From Paenibacillus_E violae (GTDB lineage: Bacteria > Bacillota > Bacilli > Paenibacillales > NBRC-103111), in contig NZ_JAWCUD010000004.1 of the NCBI RefSeq assembly GCF_032461945.1, forward strand, positions 248,001 through 312,000: a stretch of 64,000 nt of DNA, given 5' to 3'. Shown here in pieces: positions 33,824 through 42,141 of this stretch. The notes under the pieces were generated by a model that was not told where the DNA came from, ran no database searches, and worked only from the letters and a program-made list of their open reading frames with translations. The stretch's first letter is position 1; each line of letters opens with the position of its first letter. The position numbers and the translations under genes were made by a program.

Positions 33824-35429
33824 GAGAGCTCCCCTCTCTGCTTGCTGATCTATATTCTTTGGGCGTCATCCCATGATGCCGCTTAAAAATCACGCTGAAA
33901 TACTGCGGGTCGCTGTATCCAATTTTCGCGGCAATTTCATAGGCCTTCAAATTCGTCTCGGTTAACAGCTCCTTCGCTTTGGCAAGGCGTATCCATGTGA
34001 CATATTCAATGAAGGACTGGCCTTTCTTCTGCTTGAACAGCCCGCTGAAATAATTCATGCTCATATAGACGTGTTGGGCCACTTCATTCAGCGATAAGTT
34101 CTCATTCTGATAGTTTTCCAGAATATACACTTCAGACCGGATCAACAAAGAGTCTACATCTTGCGCCATTTTCATCATGACCTGTTCAAACAACTGCAGA
34201 CATAACGACTCCAACCACCCTTTTATTTCATCTAAGGTTTTGTAGGCTCGAACCTGTCCGAGAATATCCGCAGCCTCCAGGGCGTCATGCCCTGAGTCCT
34301 CGAATAATTGAATGATGGCAACAAGCAGCCTTTGCACATAAATGTAGCAGCGATCTACCGATGATTGCGAAGCACGCAGCTCATGCATCCAGTCATTTAA
34401 GAGTCTGGCGAAAAGCTCTTTATTCCCCGTCTTCAACGCCGCGATCAGCTTGCGCTCCCATTCTGCATGATGCACTTGCAATTTACCTTTTCCATGCACG
34501 ATATCTTCAATGGAAATAATCTTATTTTTGCCAACCATAAATCGATAATCAAGTGCCGAACCCGCTTCAGAATAAGATTTCGACAGCTCCTCCATCGCCC
34601 GGTAAGGTCTGCCAATCCCAATCGAAACGCGAACTCTCACGTACTTTTCTATGCACTGCAGGGCTTGCTCCGCGTATTTCTGGACAGCGAGAATCAAATG
34701 AGGCATTTCCCCTGCGAAAATGATGCCGATTCGCTCGTCTCTCGTTCGGAAGACAATACCGTTTTGCTCTAACTCAAAAATTTCGTGAACAATATTATAC
34801 ACGGCAAACCGCAGCAATTCGGTCTCCGAGCTTATTTTCGCAACCTTTGGATACATAAACTCCTCCACGTCTAACGTTGCCGCCAAGTAGTACGGCCCTG
34901 GGAGTGATAAATGAAACAAAGCAAATTTATTCAGAATCTCCTCTTTCTTCACTTCGCTGGTGACCATGCGTTCTAAAAATTGCTCGCGCAACAAAGGCAT
35001 GCTCATATTTAGTTGGCTTTGCAGCCTGGACAGATCTTCATTTCTTAACCGTTTCTCATCGAGCTCTTTTCTCAAATGTTGCAAAATACCCGTAAATTCG
35101 TGATGGCCAACGGGTTTCATCACATATTCATACACCTTCAGTTTTACTGCCTGCTTGGCGTATTCGAATTCTCCGAATCCCGTCATAATGATGACGGTAA
35201 TATCCCGGTAGCGATCAGCAATCGCCGCGGCAAGCGCCAGCCCATCCATGTGAGGCATCGAAATATCCGTAATAATCACATCCGGCAGCCGGATTTCGAG
35301 GGAATCCAAGGCTTCTCTTCCATCACCATAAGAACCTATCAGTTCAAAGCCATAGGCCTCCCAATCTATTTTCTCACGAATACTTTCCCGTACAGCCTCT
35401 TCGTCATCAACAATGATTAGGGTATACAC
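33816..35429 (-). CDS. YesN-type response regulator with AraC output domain
   Basis: A 537-residue regulator. The receiver domain has the acidic pair in VDDEEAV, the phosphoacceptor Asp in VIITDISMPHMDG and the lysine in YVMKPVGH. A middle region of about 270 residues follows. The C-terminal AraC domain ends with AYEIAAKIGYSDPQYFSVIFKRHHGMTPKEYR. The start is GTG at 35429 with GAGGTG five bases ahead. It leads the operon with the kinase and binding protein, downstream of the ribose-type transporter, which it likely activates. Confidence 0.9.
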   Translation of the reverse strand: MYTLIIVDDEEAVRESIREKIDWEAYGFELIGSYGDGREALDSLEIRLPDVIITDISMPHMDGLALAAAIADRYRDITVIIMTGFGEFEYAKQAVKLKVYEYVMKPVGHHEFTGILQHLRKELDEKRLRNEDLSRLQSQLNMSMPLLREQFLERMVTSEVKKEEILNKFALFHLSLPGPYYLAATLDVEEFMYPKVAKISSETELLRFAVYNIVHEIFELEQNGIVFRTRDERIGIIFAGEMPHLILAVQKYAEQALQCIEKYVRVRVSIGIGRPYRAMEELSKSYSEAGSALDYRFMVGKNKIISIEDIVHGKGKLQVHHAEWERKLIAALKTGNKELFARLLNDWMHELRASQSSVDRCYIYVQRLLVAIIQLFEDSGHDALEAADILGQVRAYKTLDEIKGWLESLCLQLFEQVMMKMAQDVDSLLIRSEVYILENYQNENLSLNEVAQHVYMSMNYFSGLFKQKKGQSFIEYVTWIRLAKAKELLTETNLKAYEIAAKIGYSDPQYFSVIFKRHHGMTPKEYRSASREGSSLE

Positions 35430-35525
35430 CGTACCACCTCAGGTTTAACAAATTCGCTCTGAACCTCCACTTTATTCTATAATAGCGATTACATTTCCTG
35501 TAGAGGTTTGGAATTTCTTTTTGAG

Positions 35526-35553
35526 AAAAAGGTTGCCCGCTTAAGAGCAACCT
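35526..35553 (-). terminator. Terminator of the ribose-type transporter operon
   Basis: A 9-bp minus-strand stem AGGTTGCTC / GGGCAACCT followed by five T residues, ten bases past the binding-protein stop. It separates the transporter transcript from the two-component operon. Confidence 0.85.
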
Positions 35554-35562
35554 CATCTAAAC

Positions 35563-36570
35563 TTAGTTATACAGCAGCGCCTTAATTTCAGCTGAGTCCA
35601 TGTTTGTTTTATCGTACCAATGGAAGCCAGTATCTATGCTCTTCTCAACTTTCTCGCCTTTGCTCGCCATGACCGCCGCCTTAACGGACCAATAACCGAT
35701 TCCGATCGGATCTTGGGTAATGGCGCCAGCCATTTTGCCGCTCTTAATGGCGTCAATTTGCGCTTTGCCCGAGTCATAGCCGATAATGACAAGTTTATCG
35801 TTTTTGAGCTCGGTCACTGCGTTGACGACACCAATCGCCGAGCCTTCATTGGCTCCGAAAATACCTTTCAAGTTCGGGTGCCCTTGAATGATTGCTTTAG
35901 CCAAATCGGTTGATTTCAATTGATCGCCGCCGCCATATTGAATATCAACGATTTTGATGTTCGGATGCTTCGCTTTCATCTGATCGACGAAGCCGTCTCT
36001 GCGATCAACGCCGGTGCGGCTCGTTTGGTCATGCACAACAAGCGCAACTTCGCCGGCATCGCCAATCTTCTCCGCCATTTTGTCTGCGGCGAGTGCTGCG
36101 GCTTTCTTGTTATCCGTTGCCGCTGTTGTGACGGGAATATCGCTGTCCACGCCGGAATCGAAGCCGATAACCGGAATATTCGCGGATTTCGCTTTTTGCA
36201 GCAGCGAAACGGATGCTTTGCTGTCCAGCGCTGCGAAGGCGATGGCGGTTGGTTTTTTATCCAGCGCAGCTTGCAGCATTTCAATCTGTTTATCCACTTG
36301 CGCTTCAGTTTCCGGGCCTTCGAACGTAATATTCACGTCGAATTCTTTGGCGGCCTTTTCTGCTCCTTGCTTTACCGCTTGCCAGAATTGGTGCTGAAAA
36401 CCTTTGGAAATCACAGGAATGTAAGGCTTTGAAGCGTTTGAAGAAGCAGGTTTGGCTGAAGATGTTGTTGTTGTACTAGATGTCGGGCTTGATCCACAAG
36501 CAGCGAGAAGAGATGCAGAAAGTGTAAGCGCAACGGTGGCCATGACAATTTTACTCATTTTGTTTTTCAT
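35563..36570 (-). CDS. Sugar ABC transporter binding lipoprotein (RbsB-like)
   Basis: A 335-residue type-1 periplasmic binding protein. The signal peptide has lipobox LLAAC, followed by a Ser/Thr/Ala-rich tether. The binding domain begins PYIPVISKGFQHQFWQAVKQGA and includes AFAALDSKASV, IGFDSGVDSDIPVTT and IIGYDSGKAQID. It resembles ribose, galactose and other monosaccharide binding proteins. AGGGAG precedes the ATG. It is last in the ATPase-permease-binding protein order and is related to the anchored sensor protein at 31071-32045. The exact sugar is not determined. Confidence 0.9.
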   Translation of the reverse strand: MKNKMSKIVMATVALTLSASLLAACGSSPTSSTTTTSSAKPASSNASKPYIPVISKGFQHQFWQAVKQGAEKAAKEFDVNITFEGPETEAQVDKQIEMLQAALDKKPTAIAFAALDSKASVSLLQKAKSANIPVIGFDSGVDSDIPVTTAATDNKKAAALAADKMAEKIGDAGEVALVVHDQTSRTGVDRRDGFVDQMKAKHPNIKIVDIQYGGGDQLKSTDLAKAIIQGHPNLKGIFGANEGSAIGVVNAVTELKNDKLVIIGYDSGKAQIDAIKSGKMAGAITQDPIGIGYWSVKAAVMASKGEKVEKSIDTGFHWYDKTNMDSAEIKALLYN

Positions 36571-36637
36571 TTTGTCGTCTCCCTTTTACATGGAATTTGG
36601 TATATGAATTCTTACAAAGAAGGAACACCTGAAGTCA

Positions 36638-37636
36638 TTACCCCGCCTTACGCCGACGCAAAATGTCTGCATACACCGCAAGTAAAACCACAATGCCAAC
36701 GATAACCGTTTGCCATTCTTGAGGAACGGACAAGATCCTTAACCCGTTGGTCATCACACTCATAATCAAAGCCCCGATCACGGTTCCCAGAATAGATCCC
36801 TGGCCTCCGCTTAATGAGGTGCCCCCGATGACGACGGCCGCGATGGCTTCCAATTCATACCCCATCCCAAGCGCCGGTTGGGCGGAGTCAAGTCTCGAAG
36901 CAATCATGACCCCCGCAATTCCGCTAAATAAACCGGTTAATACATAGATGGAGATTTTCCAGAAACGGATGTTTACACCGGATAGCCGCGTTGCTTCCTC
37001 ATTGCTGCCTAATGCAAAGTTATAGCGTCCAATCACCGTTTTCGTCAGCACCAAGCTTGAAACAATGGCAAGCCCGAAGAAGATTAGAATCGCATTGGGA
37101 ACCGCGAAGCCCGGAATCACCTTCTCCAGCGCTGTGCCCATCACAATTTCACGAAATGCAGGCGTTTCATTGAAATAAATCGGTTTCGCATGCGAGATCA
37201 CAAGTGACAAGCCTTTCGTCATCATCATGACGGCCAGTGTCGCAATAAACGGTGGAATATTCATCTTGGCTACTGCAAAGCCGCTGAACAATCCGCAGAG
37301 AACACCTGTCAAAATTCCTGCCAGAATTCCAATGGGAATCGGCAAATGCCAGTTTGTAATGAACACACCGGTCATCACAGCCGAGAAAGTCATGACCGTA
37401 CCGACACTGAGATCAATGCCGCCTGCTATAATAACGAACGTTGAGCCTAGCGCCAGCACACCGATGACAGCCGTTGATAGGAGAATCCCGACGATATTCG
37501 TGAATTGCAAGAAATTGCTGGAGGAGAGCGAGAAAATAATAACTAAGAGCGCCAAACTGGCGAAAGCTAACAATTTCTGTGTAGCGGCTGTCTTTGGAAG
37601 AATTGGCTTTGAAGATTTCAAGCTGCTTAATTGCAT
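36638..37636 (-). CDS. Sugar ABC transporter permease (RbsC-like)
   Basis: A 332-residue permease with about ten helices. The family hallmarks IIAGGIDLSVGTVMTFSAVM and AVVIGGTSLSGGQGSILGTVIGAL are present. AAAGGA precedes the ATG. It is 16 bases downstream of the ATPase gene and 67 bases before the binding-protein gene. As in RbsC and AraH families, a homodimer would form the channel. Confidence 0.93.
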   Translation of the reverse strand: MQLSSLKSSKPILPKTAATQKLLAFASLALLVIIFSLSSSNFLQFTNIVGILLSTAVIGVLALGSTFVIIAGGIDLSVGTVMTFSAVMTGVFITNWHLPIPIGILAGILTGVLCGLFSGFAVAKMNIPPFIATLAVMMMTKGLSLVISHAKPIYFNETPAFREIVMGTALEKVIPGFAVPNAILIFFGLAIVSSLVLTKTVIGRYNFALGSNEEATRLSGVNIRFWKISIYVLTGLFSGIAGVMIASRLDSAQPALGMGYELEAIAAVVIGGTSLSGGQGSILGTVIGALIMSVMTNGLRILSVPQEWQTVIVGIVVLLAVYADILRRRKAG

Positions 37637-37652
37637 GAATGTCCATCCTTTC

Positions 37653-39152
37653 TTAATTGCGGCTTGTTGCTAGTTTCATAATCTCTTCTTGGTTGGCTTG
37701 ATCACCTGGAAGTTCACCGGTTATTCGGCCTTCGCACATCACCAGAACACGATGGCTTAAACGCAAAATTTCGGGCAGCTCGGAGGAAATCATCAAAATC
37801 GCCTTTCCCTGCTTGGCTAAATCCTCTAGCAGCGCATAAATCTCGGATTTTGCCCCCACATCAATCCCTCTTGTCGGCTCATCAAAAATAAGAATCTGGC
37901 AATCGCGATGCAACCATTTCCCGATAACGACCTTTTGTTGATTGCCTCCTGACAGAAATTTCGCTTTCTGCTGCACACTCGGCGTTTTTATTTTTAAAGA
38001 TTCCACATAGTGACCCGATACTTGTTCGATGCGACCATCTTTCATCCACCCGAACCGGTTGCGGAATTTCTTCAAAGAGGGCAGCGCAATGTTGGCCCCC
38101 AGATCCATATCCACGACAAGCCCGTATCGTTTGCGATCTTCGGAAAGATACCCGATTCCGTGTTTCACCGCGTCATGGGTTCCGCGAATATTCACTTTTT
38201 TCCCGTGTACATAGACTTCGCCAGTATCCATACGATCGGCTCCAAAAATCGCTCGCGCCATCTCCGTTCGGCCTGCTCCCATTAAACCGGCAACGCCTAC
38301 GATCTCACCGGCATTCACGGTAAAATGAATATTCTTGAAGGCATTCCCACGGCTCAGATTTTCGACTTTCAGGACTGTATCCTGCGATCCGCCTTGCAAG
38401 CTTGGCCGTTTCTCAACCACGATTTCCCTTCCAACCATCATCGAAATGATCGCATTCATGGATGTTTCTTGCGTCTTCACAGTGGTAATGTAACGCCCAT
38501 CCCGCATGACCGTTATTCGGTCGCTGATTCTTCTTAACTCTTCCATGCGATGGGAAATATAAACGATACCTACACCGTTATGCCGCAGCTTCTCAATCAT
38601 CCGAAATAGTTCGTTTATTTCCGCTTCCGTCAGTGCCGCAGTCGGTTCATCCATGATGAGCACCTCGGAATGGAAGGACAGCGCCTTGGCGATCTCAACC
38701 ATTTGCTGCTTGGCGACACTCAGTTCCGATATTTTCATACGCGGATCCAAGTTCAGGTTTAGCTGTTCCAGAAGCTCCTTCGTGTCGTCATTCATTTTCT
38801 TTTCGTCTAAAATAAATCGCAGTTTTTTACGCGGCTCCCGCCCAATAAACATATTCTGAGCAATCGTCAAATCGGGGATTAAATTGAGCTCTTGATGAAT
38901 GATGCTGATACCTAGTCGTTGAGCTGTTTTGGTATCCGGAATCTGAACCTCCTTCCCTCTCAACAGCAGGCGTCCGCCGTCTTTCTGATAAATGCCGGTC
39001 AGGATCTTCATCATGGTCGACTTTCCTGCACCATTCTCACCAACCAAAGCATGGACCTCAGCTGGGATAAGTTCAAATTGGCAGTTGGAAAGCGCCTGTA
39101 CGCCGGGGAAATGTTTATCAATACCTTCCATTTGTACAAGTGGATGTATCAC
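37653..39152 (-). CDS. Sugar ABC transporter ATPase, two domains (RbsA-like)
   Basis: A 499-residue tandem ATPase. The first domain has Walker A GENGAGKSTMMK, signature LSVAKQQMVEIAKA and Walker B LIMDEPTAALT. The second has a degenerate Walker A (GLMGAGRTEMAR), signature LSGGNQQKVVIGKW and Walker B LIFDEPTRGID. This asymmetry is normal for RbsA/MglA/XylG. The start is a GTG at 39152 with GAGGTG ten bases upstream. It is the first gene of the transporter operon; a terminator and the DeoR gene lie upstream on the same strand. Confidence 0.94.
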   Translation of the reverse strand: MIHPLVQMEGIDKHFPGVQALSNCQFELIPAEVHALVGENGAGKSTMMKILTGIYQKDGGRLLLRGKEVQIPDTKTAQRLGISIIHQELNLIPDLTIAQNMFIGREPRKKLRFILDEKKMNDDTKELLEQLNLNLDPRMKISELSVAKQQMVEIAKALSFHSEVLIMDEPTAALTEAEINELFRMIEKLRHNGVGIVYISHRMEELRRISDRITVMRDGRYITTVKTQETSMNAIISMMVGREIVVEKRPSLQGGSQDTVLKVENLSRGNAFKNIHFTVNAGEIVGVAGLMGAGRTEMARAIFGADRMDTGEVYVHGKKVNIRGTHDAVKHGIGYLSEDRKRYGLVVDMDLGANIALPSLKKFRNRFGWMKDGRIEQVSGHYVESLKIKTPSVQQKAKFLSGGNQQKVVIGKWLHRDCQILIFDEPTRGIDVGAKSEIYALLEDLAKQGKAILMISSELPEILRLSHRVLVMCEGRITGELPGDQANQEEIMKLATSRN

Positions 39153-39272
39153 TTTGGTTGTTCACCTCAATATCGTTTACTGCTTTCATCTTAGCTGTAA
39201 ACGCTTCAATTGAGAGTGGAGTATTTTCATAAAAAAGTCGAAAAATTACCGATATATGGTTGAATGAAAAAC

Positions 39273-39305
39273 AAAAAAGCACCCAAGGCCGCTGCCTCAG
39301 ATGCT
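39273..39305 (-). terminator. Terminator of the second DeoR gene
   Basis: Minus-strand stem AGCATC-TG-AGGC with GCCT-TG-GGTGCT followed by six T residues, 17 bases past the DeoR stop. It makes the DeoR gene monocistronic. The 120 bases between this and the ATPase start must hold the transporter promoter; a cre-like TGTAAACGCTTCA at about 39194-39206 lies there, one base short of the consensus. Confidence 0.78.
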
Positions 39306-39321
39306 TCTCTCACTGTATATT

Positions 39322-40107
39322 TTATTCGGCCTGAATCCAGGTAATATCTTTTTGAATCAACTGTTCCTTCCACTCTTTAGGAGCGTCCACATTGCTAACG
39401 ATAATATCGATCTTGTTCAAGTCAGCAATTTTGTAAAATTGTACTTGTCCAAACTTCGAATTGTCCGTTACCACAACGCTAATCTTCGATTGGTCAATTA
39501 ATTTTCTGGCAAATTGTCCCCGATCTTCATCAAAAGCCGTGATCCCTTTGTCCAACATAATGCCGTCAATCGAAATAAACGCTTTATCCACATAAAAGTT
39601 CTCGATCATTTTTTCAGCCATAGAACCGACAACGCGAGACTGTAATGAACTTACTTTCCCTCCGATGAAGAAGATGTCGCCAGAAAGGAGTTCCTTGTTC
39701 TTGTAATCAATAAGCAGGTAAAGAGCAGGAACTGAATTCGTAAGTACTGTTATATTTTTCTTATTAAGCAAATAATCAATGATGTGCAGCGTCGTTGACC
39801 CATCATCGATGAAAATGACTTCGTTATCTTCCACTAATGTAGCCGCTGAACGGCCGATGATTCGTTTTTCTTCCGCATGCAAAACTTCTCTCTTCAGATG
39901 GGATGGTTCCTCACGGGAGAGATTGATTTTCACGGCGCCGCCATATACCCGCTTCAATTTGTTTTCTTCTTCCAATTCCTCCAGATATCTGCGAATCGTT
40001 TCAGAAGATACATTCAAATTATCAACCAAGTCCGTCGTTTTTACTTTACCCTCAAGGTTAAGCAGGTTTAGTATATAGTCTTTGCGTTCTTCTCCAATTA
40101 ATGACAT
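39322..40107 (-). CDS. DeoR-family regulator, close paralogue of the phosphonate-operon DeoR
   Basis: A 261-residue protein aligning end to end without gaps with the DeoR at 17602-18387; about two thirds of residues are identical, including MSLIGEERK, SSET(V/I)RRYLE, KLKRVYGGAVK, NEVIFIDDGSTT and FIGGKVSSLQSRVVGS. Helix-turn-helix in the first 60 residues, isomerase-like effector domain after. It has its own TATAAT-like -10 at 40147-40152 and its own terminator. It precedes the ribose-type transporter, but the terminator between argues against co-transcription. Near-identical effector loops suggest both bind related ligands; the target of this copy is not evident. Confidence 0.85.
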   Translation of the reverse strand: MSLIGEERKDYILNLLNLEGKVKTTDLVDNLNVSSETIRRYLEELEEENKLKRVYGGAVKINLSREEPSHLKREVLHAEEKRIIGRSAATLVEDNEVIFIDDGSTTLHIIDYLLNKKNITVLTNSVPALYLLIDYKNKELLSGDIFFIGGKVSSLQSRVVGSMAEKMIENFYVDKAFISIDGIMLDKGITAFDEDRGQFARKLIDQSKISVVVTDNSKFGQVQFYKIADLNKIDIIVSNVDAPKEWKEQLIQKDITWIQAE

Positions 40108-40305
40108 GATTCCCTTCCTCCTGAATAACTTTGATTGTCCTTTCTAATTATATGGCTTTACGAATCGTTTGCCTATCTGTATTTAAAAAAATAACAGGAA
40201 GGGTAAGCGGTAACCCTACAGGCATGTTATCAGACAGTTTACCAGAAATTCCAAGCAATTTAAACTCGAGAAAAATAGCGGGAGTAATCGGCGTCAGCTA
40301 CAATG

Positions 40306-40351
40306 AAAAAGAGGGTGCCCCGCCATGTACATGGCTATTGGGACATCCTCT
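40306..40351 (-). terminator. Terminator of the efflux operon
   Basis: A long minus-strand hairpin: outer stem AGAGGATGTCCC with GGGGCACCCTCT (one mismatch), inner stem GCCATG / CATGGC, then five T residues, eight bases past the secreted-protein stop. Confidence 0.88.
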
Positions 40352-40359
40352 TCTATCCA

Positions 40360-42108
40360 TTATTTCAACTCTGCAATCAGTCGATCAACTTCTCCTGATG
40401 GTGTGTTCAACACTTCATATACATTAACTAGTACATTGTTTTGAATTTGATCTGTCGTTAAGTTGCTGAAAGTTAACGTTTGTTTGCCATTAACTAAGCG
40501 ATCAGTGCCGGTGAATGGGAAGATTTTAGAACCCAAAATCGTGCCCGATCGATCAACCAGCTCAAATTTCAATTTGGAGAAGCTATTGTCTACCAACACC
40601 TTAGGATCACGAATGAGATCCATATACAGCTGCAATTTATAGGTGTAATTGAGAGCAATCGTTTGTCCTGGCACTGTGATTTGAGACAACATGTAATCTT
40701 TCAAATTAACCGTATAAGGATACAAAGAGATCTCGTGTCTATCCTCTGGCTCCTGTACAGCTACCTGGTAGGAAGCAATTGTTGACTTGAACGCTGGTTT
40801 GGATTCTCCGTCTGTTTGTCCTTTGATTTCGTTTTGCACTTTCATCGTAAATGTATCGCTTGTCTCAGAGACAGGCAGTACAAATGCATAGCTGACAACT
40901 GTTGAAGTTCCTGGCGCGATAGACTTCTGATCATCATTTTGTCTGGAACCTGTGTAATCATAGCCGGTTGAGCTAGACAACATCGTTTGGAAAGCTGGGA
41001 CAGGAATGTCACTAACGCCCTTGTTCGTCAAAGTAAACTTAGCAAAAGCTACTTTGCTGCCTTGATCTTTGTTGTCCGTAACATGCAGTTCTACCAAGGC
41101 TACATCAAGATCCTGATTAATAACGTCATTCCATTTCTCAAATGTAATCGGCGTTCCGTACGTATAACTGCCCGTGGCACCGGCAGCGCCTGGCATCTCA
41201 ACATTCAGCTTCCCGATTGTGAAGGCAGAAGTTTTTACATTGCCTGCTGCATCTGCTTGCGTAAAGCTTTCGGATGTCAGCACATTGATGCTCTCCAGCA
41301 CGGTATCCATATCAGCATGAATCGCATAATGAACATATTTACTTTGACCTGCATCGAGCACAACAGGATCTGCTTCAACCTGTTTGCCCGCATACAGATT
41401 CGTTTTGGACTTGCCATCCAATTCAATAGCCGGCAATGTTTCGGCTTGATCGTTCGGATTAGTTACCAAAAGTTTTACCACATACACGACACCTTCATTG
41501 CTGTTGCTTTTAGTAATATCAACTGTTTTGTATTGCAATGGCGATGCTACAGTCGGGATGCTGAACGTTTCTCCCCATTTAATGGAAGCCGGAGCCTTTT
41601 TAAACTCTCCGCGATTTCCGTTCCATACCAACCCATCGATTGGAGCAGATAGAAGCAATGTTTCCTGTTTCGGATACACATCATAATTAACATCAATCAG
41701 TGATAGATTGCTTAAATCCACTTCCGTTTGACGGTTGATGACTTTCAAATACGTCAATTCGACTTCCGACTCCGGCTGCACCCCGTGTGCATTGCTGCTG
41801 CTTGGACGCAACGTATAGATGGTACCATCCGTCGTTTTCACTTTAAGCTCATAGTCTGGAATGCGAAGCGTCTGATTGCTGGTGTTCATGATTCTAATGA
41901 CAGAACCGAGACGCACGCCGTTTGCTGTTTTCTCGCTAGTGACGCCTTCGATTGCAACTTGCAGGTTGTCGCTTATTTGATAGACCGGAGCTGCGACTGT
42001 TTGAGCAACAGCAGCATCTGTTCCTTCTGCAAGCGCCGGGAGTCCCGTCATCAGCAATGCTGATGACAGAACGAGCGTCATTGCTACTTGTTTAAATTGA
42101 ATTTTCAT
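40360..42108 (-). CDS. Secreted protein of unknown function with internal beta-sandwich-like repeats
   Basis: A 582-residue exported protein. The signal peptide (MKIQFKQVAMTLVLSSALLM, ending LPALA-E) is clear; no lipobox, LPxTG or membrane anchor follows. At least three segments share a layout of a 'hydrophobic strand - N(T/P/K) - strand - SxxxxxP(G/D)xxxxVxY' type: about residues 65-115 (GSVIRIMNTSNQTL), 210-265 (VVKLLVTNPNDQAE) and 345-400 (AFAKFTLTNKGVSD). This resembles DUF4352/FxLYD-like immunoglobulin folds seen in Firmicute surface proteins. It is 33 bases behind the DHA2 pump, last in the MarR efflux operon. A role at the wall around the pump is guesswork; no function is assigned. Confidence 0.75.
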   Translation of the reverse strand: MKIQFKQVAMTLVLSSALLMTGLPALAEGTDAAVAQTVAAPVYQISDNLQVAIEGVTSEKTANGVRLGSVIRIMNTSNQTLRIPDYELKVKTTDGTIYTLRPSSSNAHGVQPESEVELTYLKVINRQTEVDLSNLSLIDVNYDVYPKQETLLLSAPIDGLVWNGNRGEFKKAPASIKWGETFSIPTVASPLQYKTVDITKSNSNEGVVYVVKLLVTNPNDQAETLPAIELDGKSKTNLYAGKQVEADPVVLDAGQSKYVHYAIHADMDTVLESINVLTSESFTQADAAGNVKTSAFTIGKLNVEMPGAAGATGSYTYGTPITFEKWNDVINQDLDVALVELHVTDNKDQGSKVAFAKFTLTNKGVSDIPVPAFQTMLSSSTGYDYTGSRQNDDQKSIAPGTSTVVSYAFVLPVSETSDTFTMKVQNEIKGQTDGESKPAFKSTIASYQVAVQEPEDRHEISLYPYTVNLKDYMLSQITVPGQTIALNYTYKLQLYMDLIRDPKVLVDNSFSKLKFELVDRSGTILGSKIFPFTGTDRLVNGKQTLTFSNLTTDQIQNNVLVNVYEVLNTPSGEVDRLIAELK

Positions 42109-42141
42109 TTTTCCCGTTCCTCCTAAGAGTGAGTTTTGCGA

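Noticed and set aside
35920..36432. Plus-strand open frame of 170 codons opposite the RbsB-like gene
   Set aside because: Antisense to a clear binding-protein gene and with no recognisable motif.
40131..40427. 98-codon plus-strand frame between the DeoR gene and the secreted-protein gene
   Set aside because: It runs across the efflux-operon terminator and into the end of the secreted-protein gene on the other strand; no ribosome site or motif.
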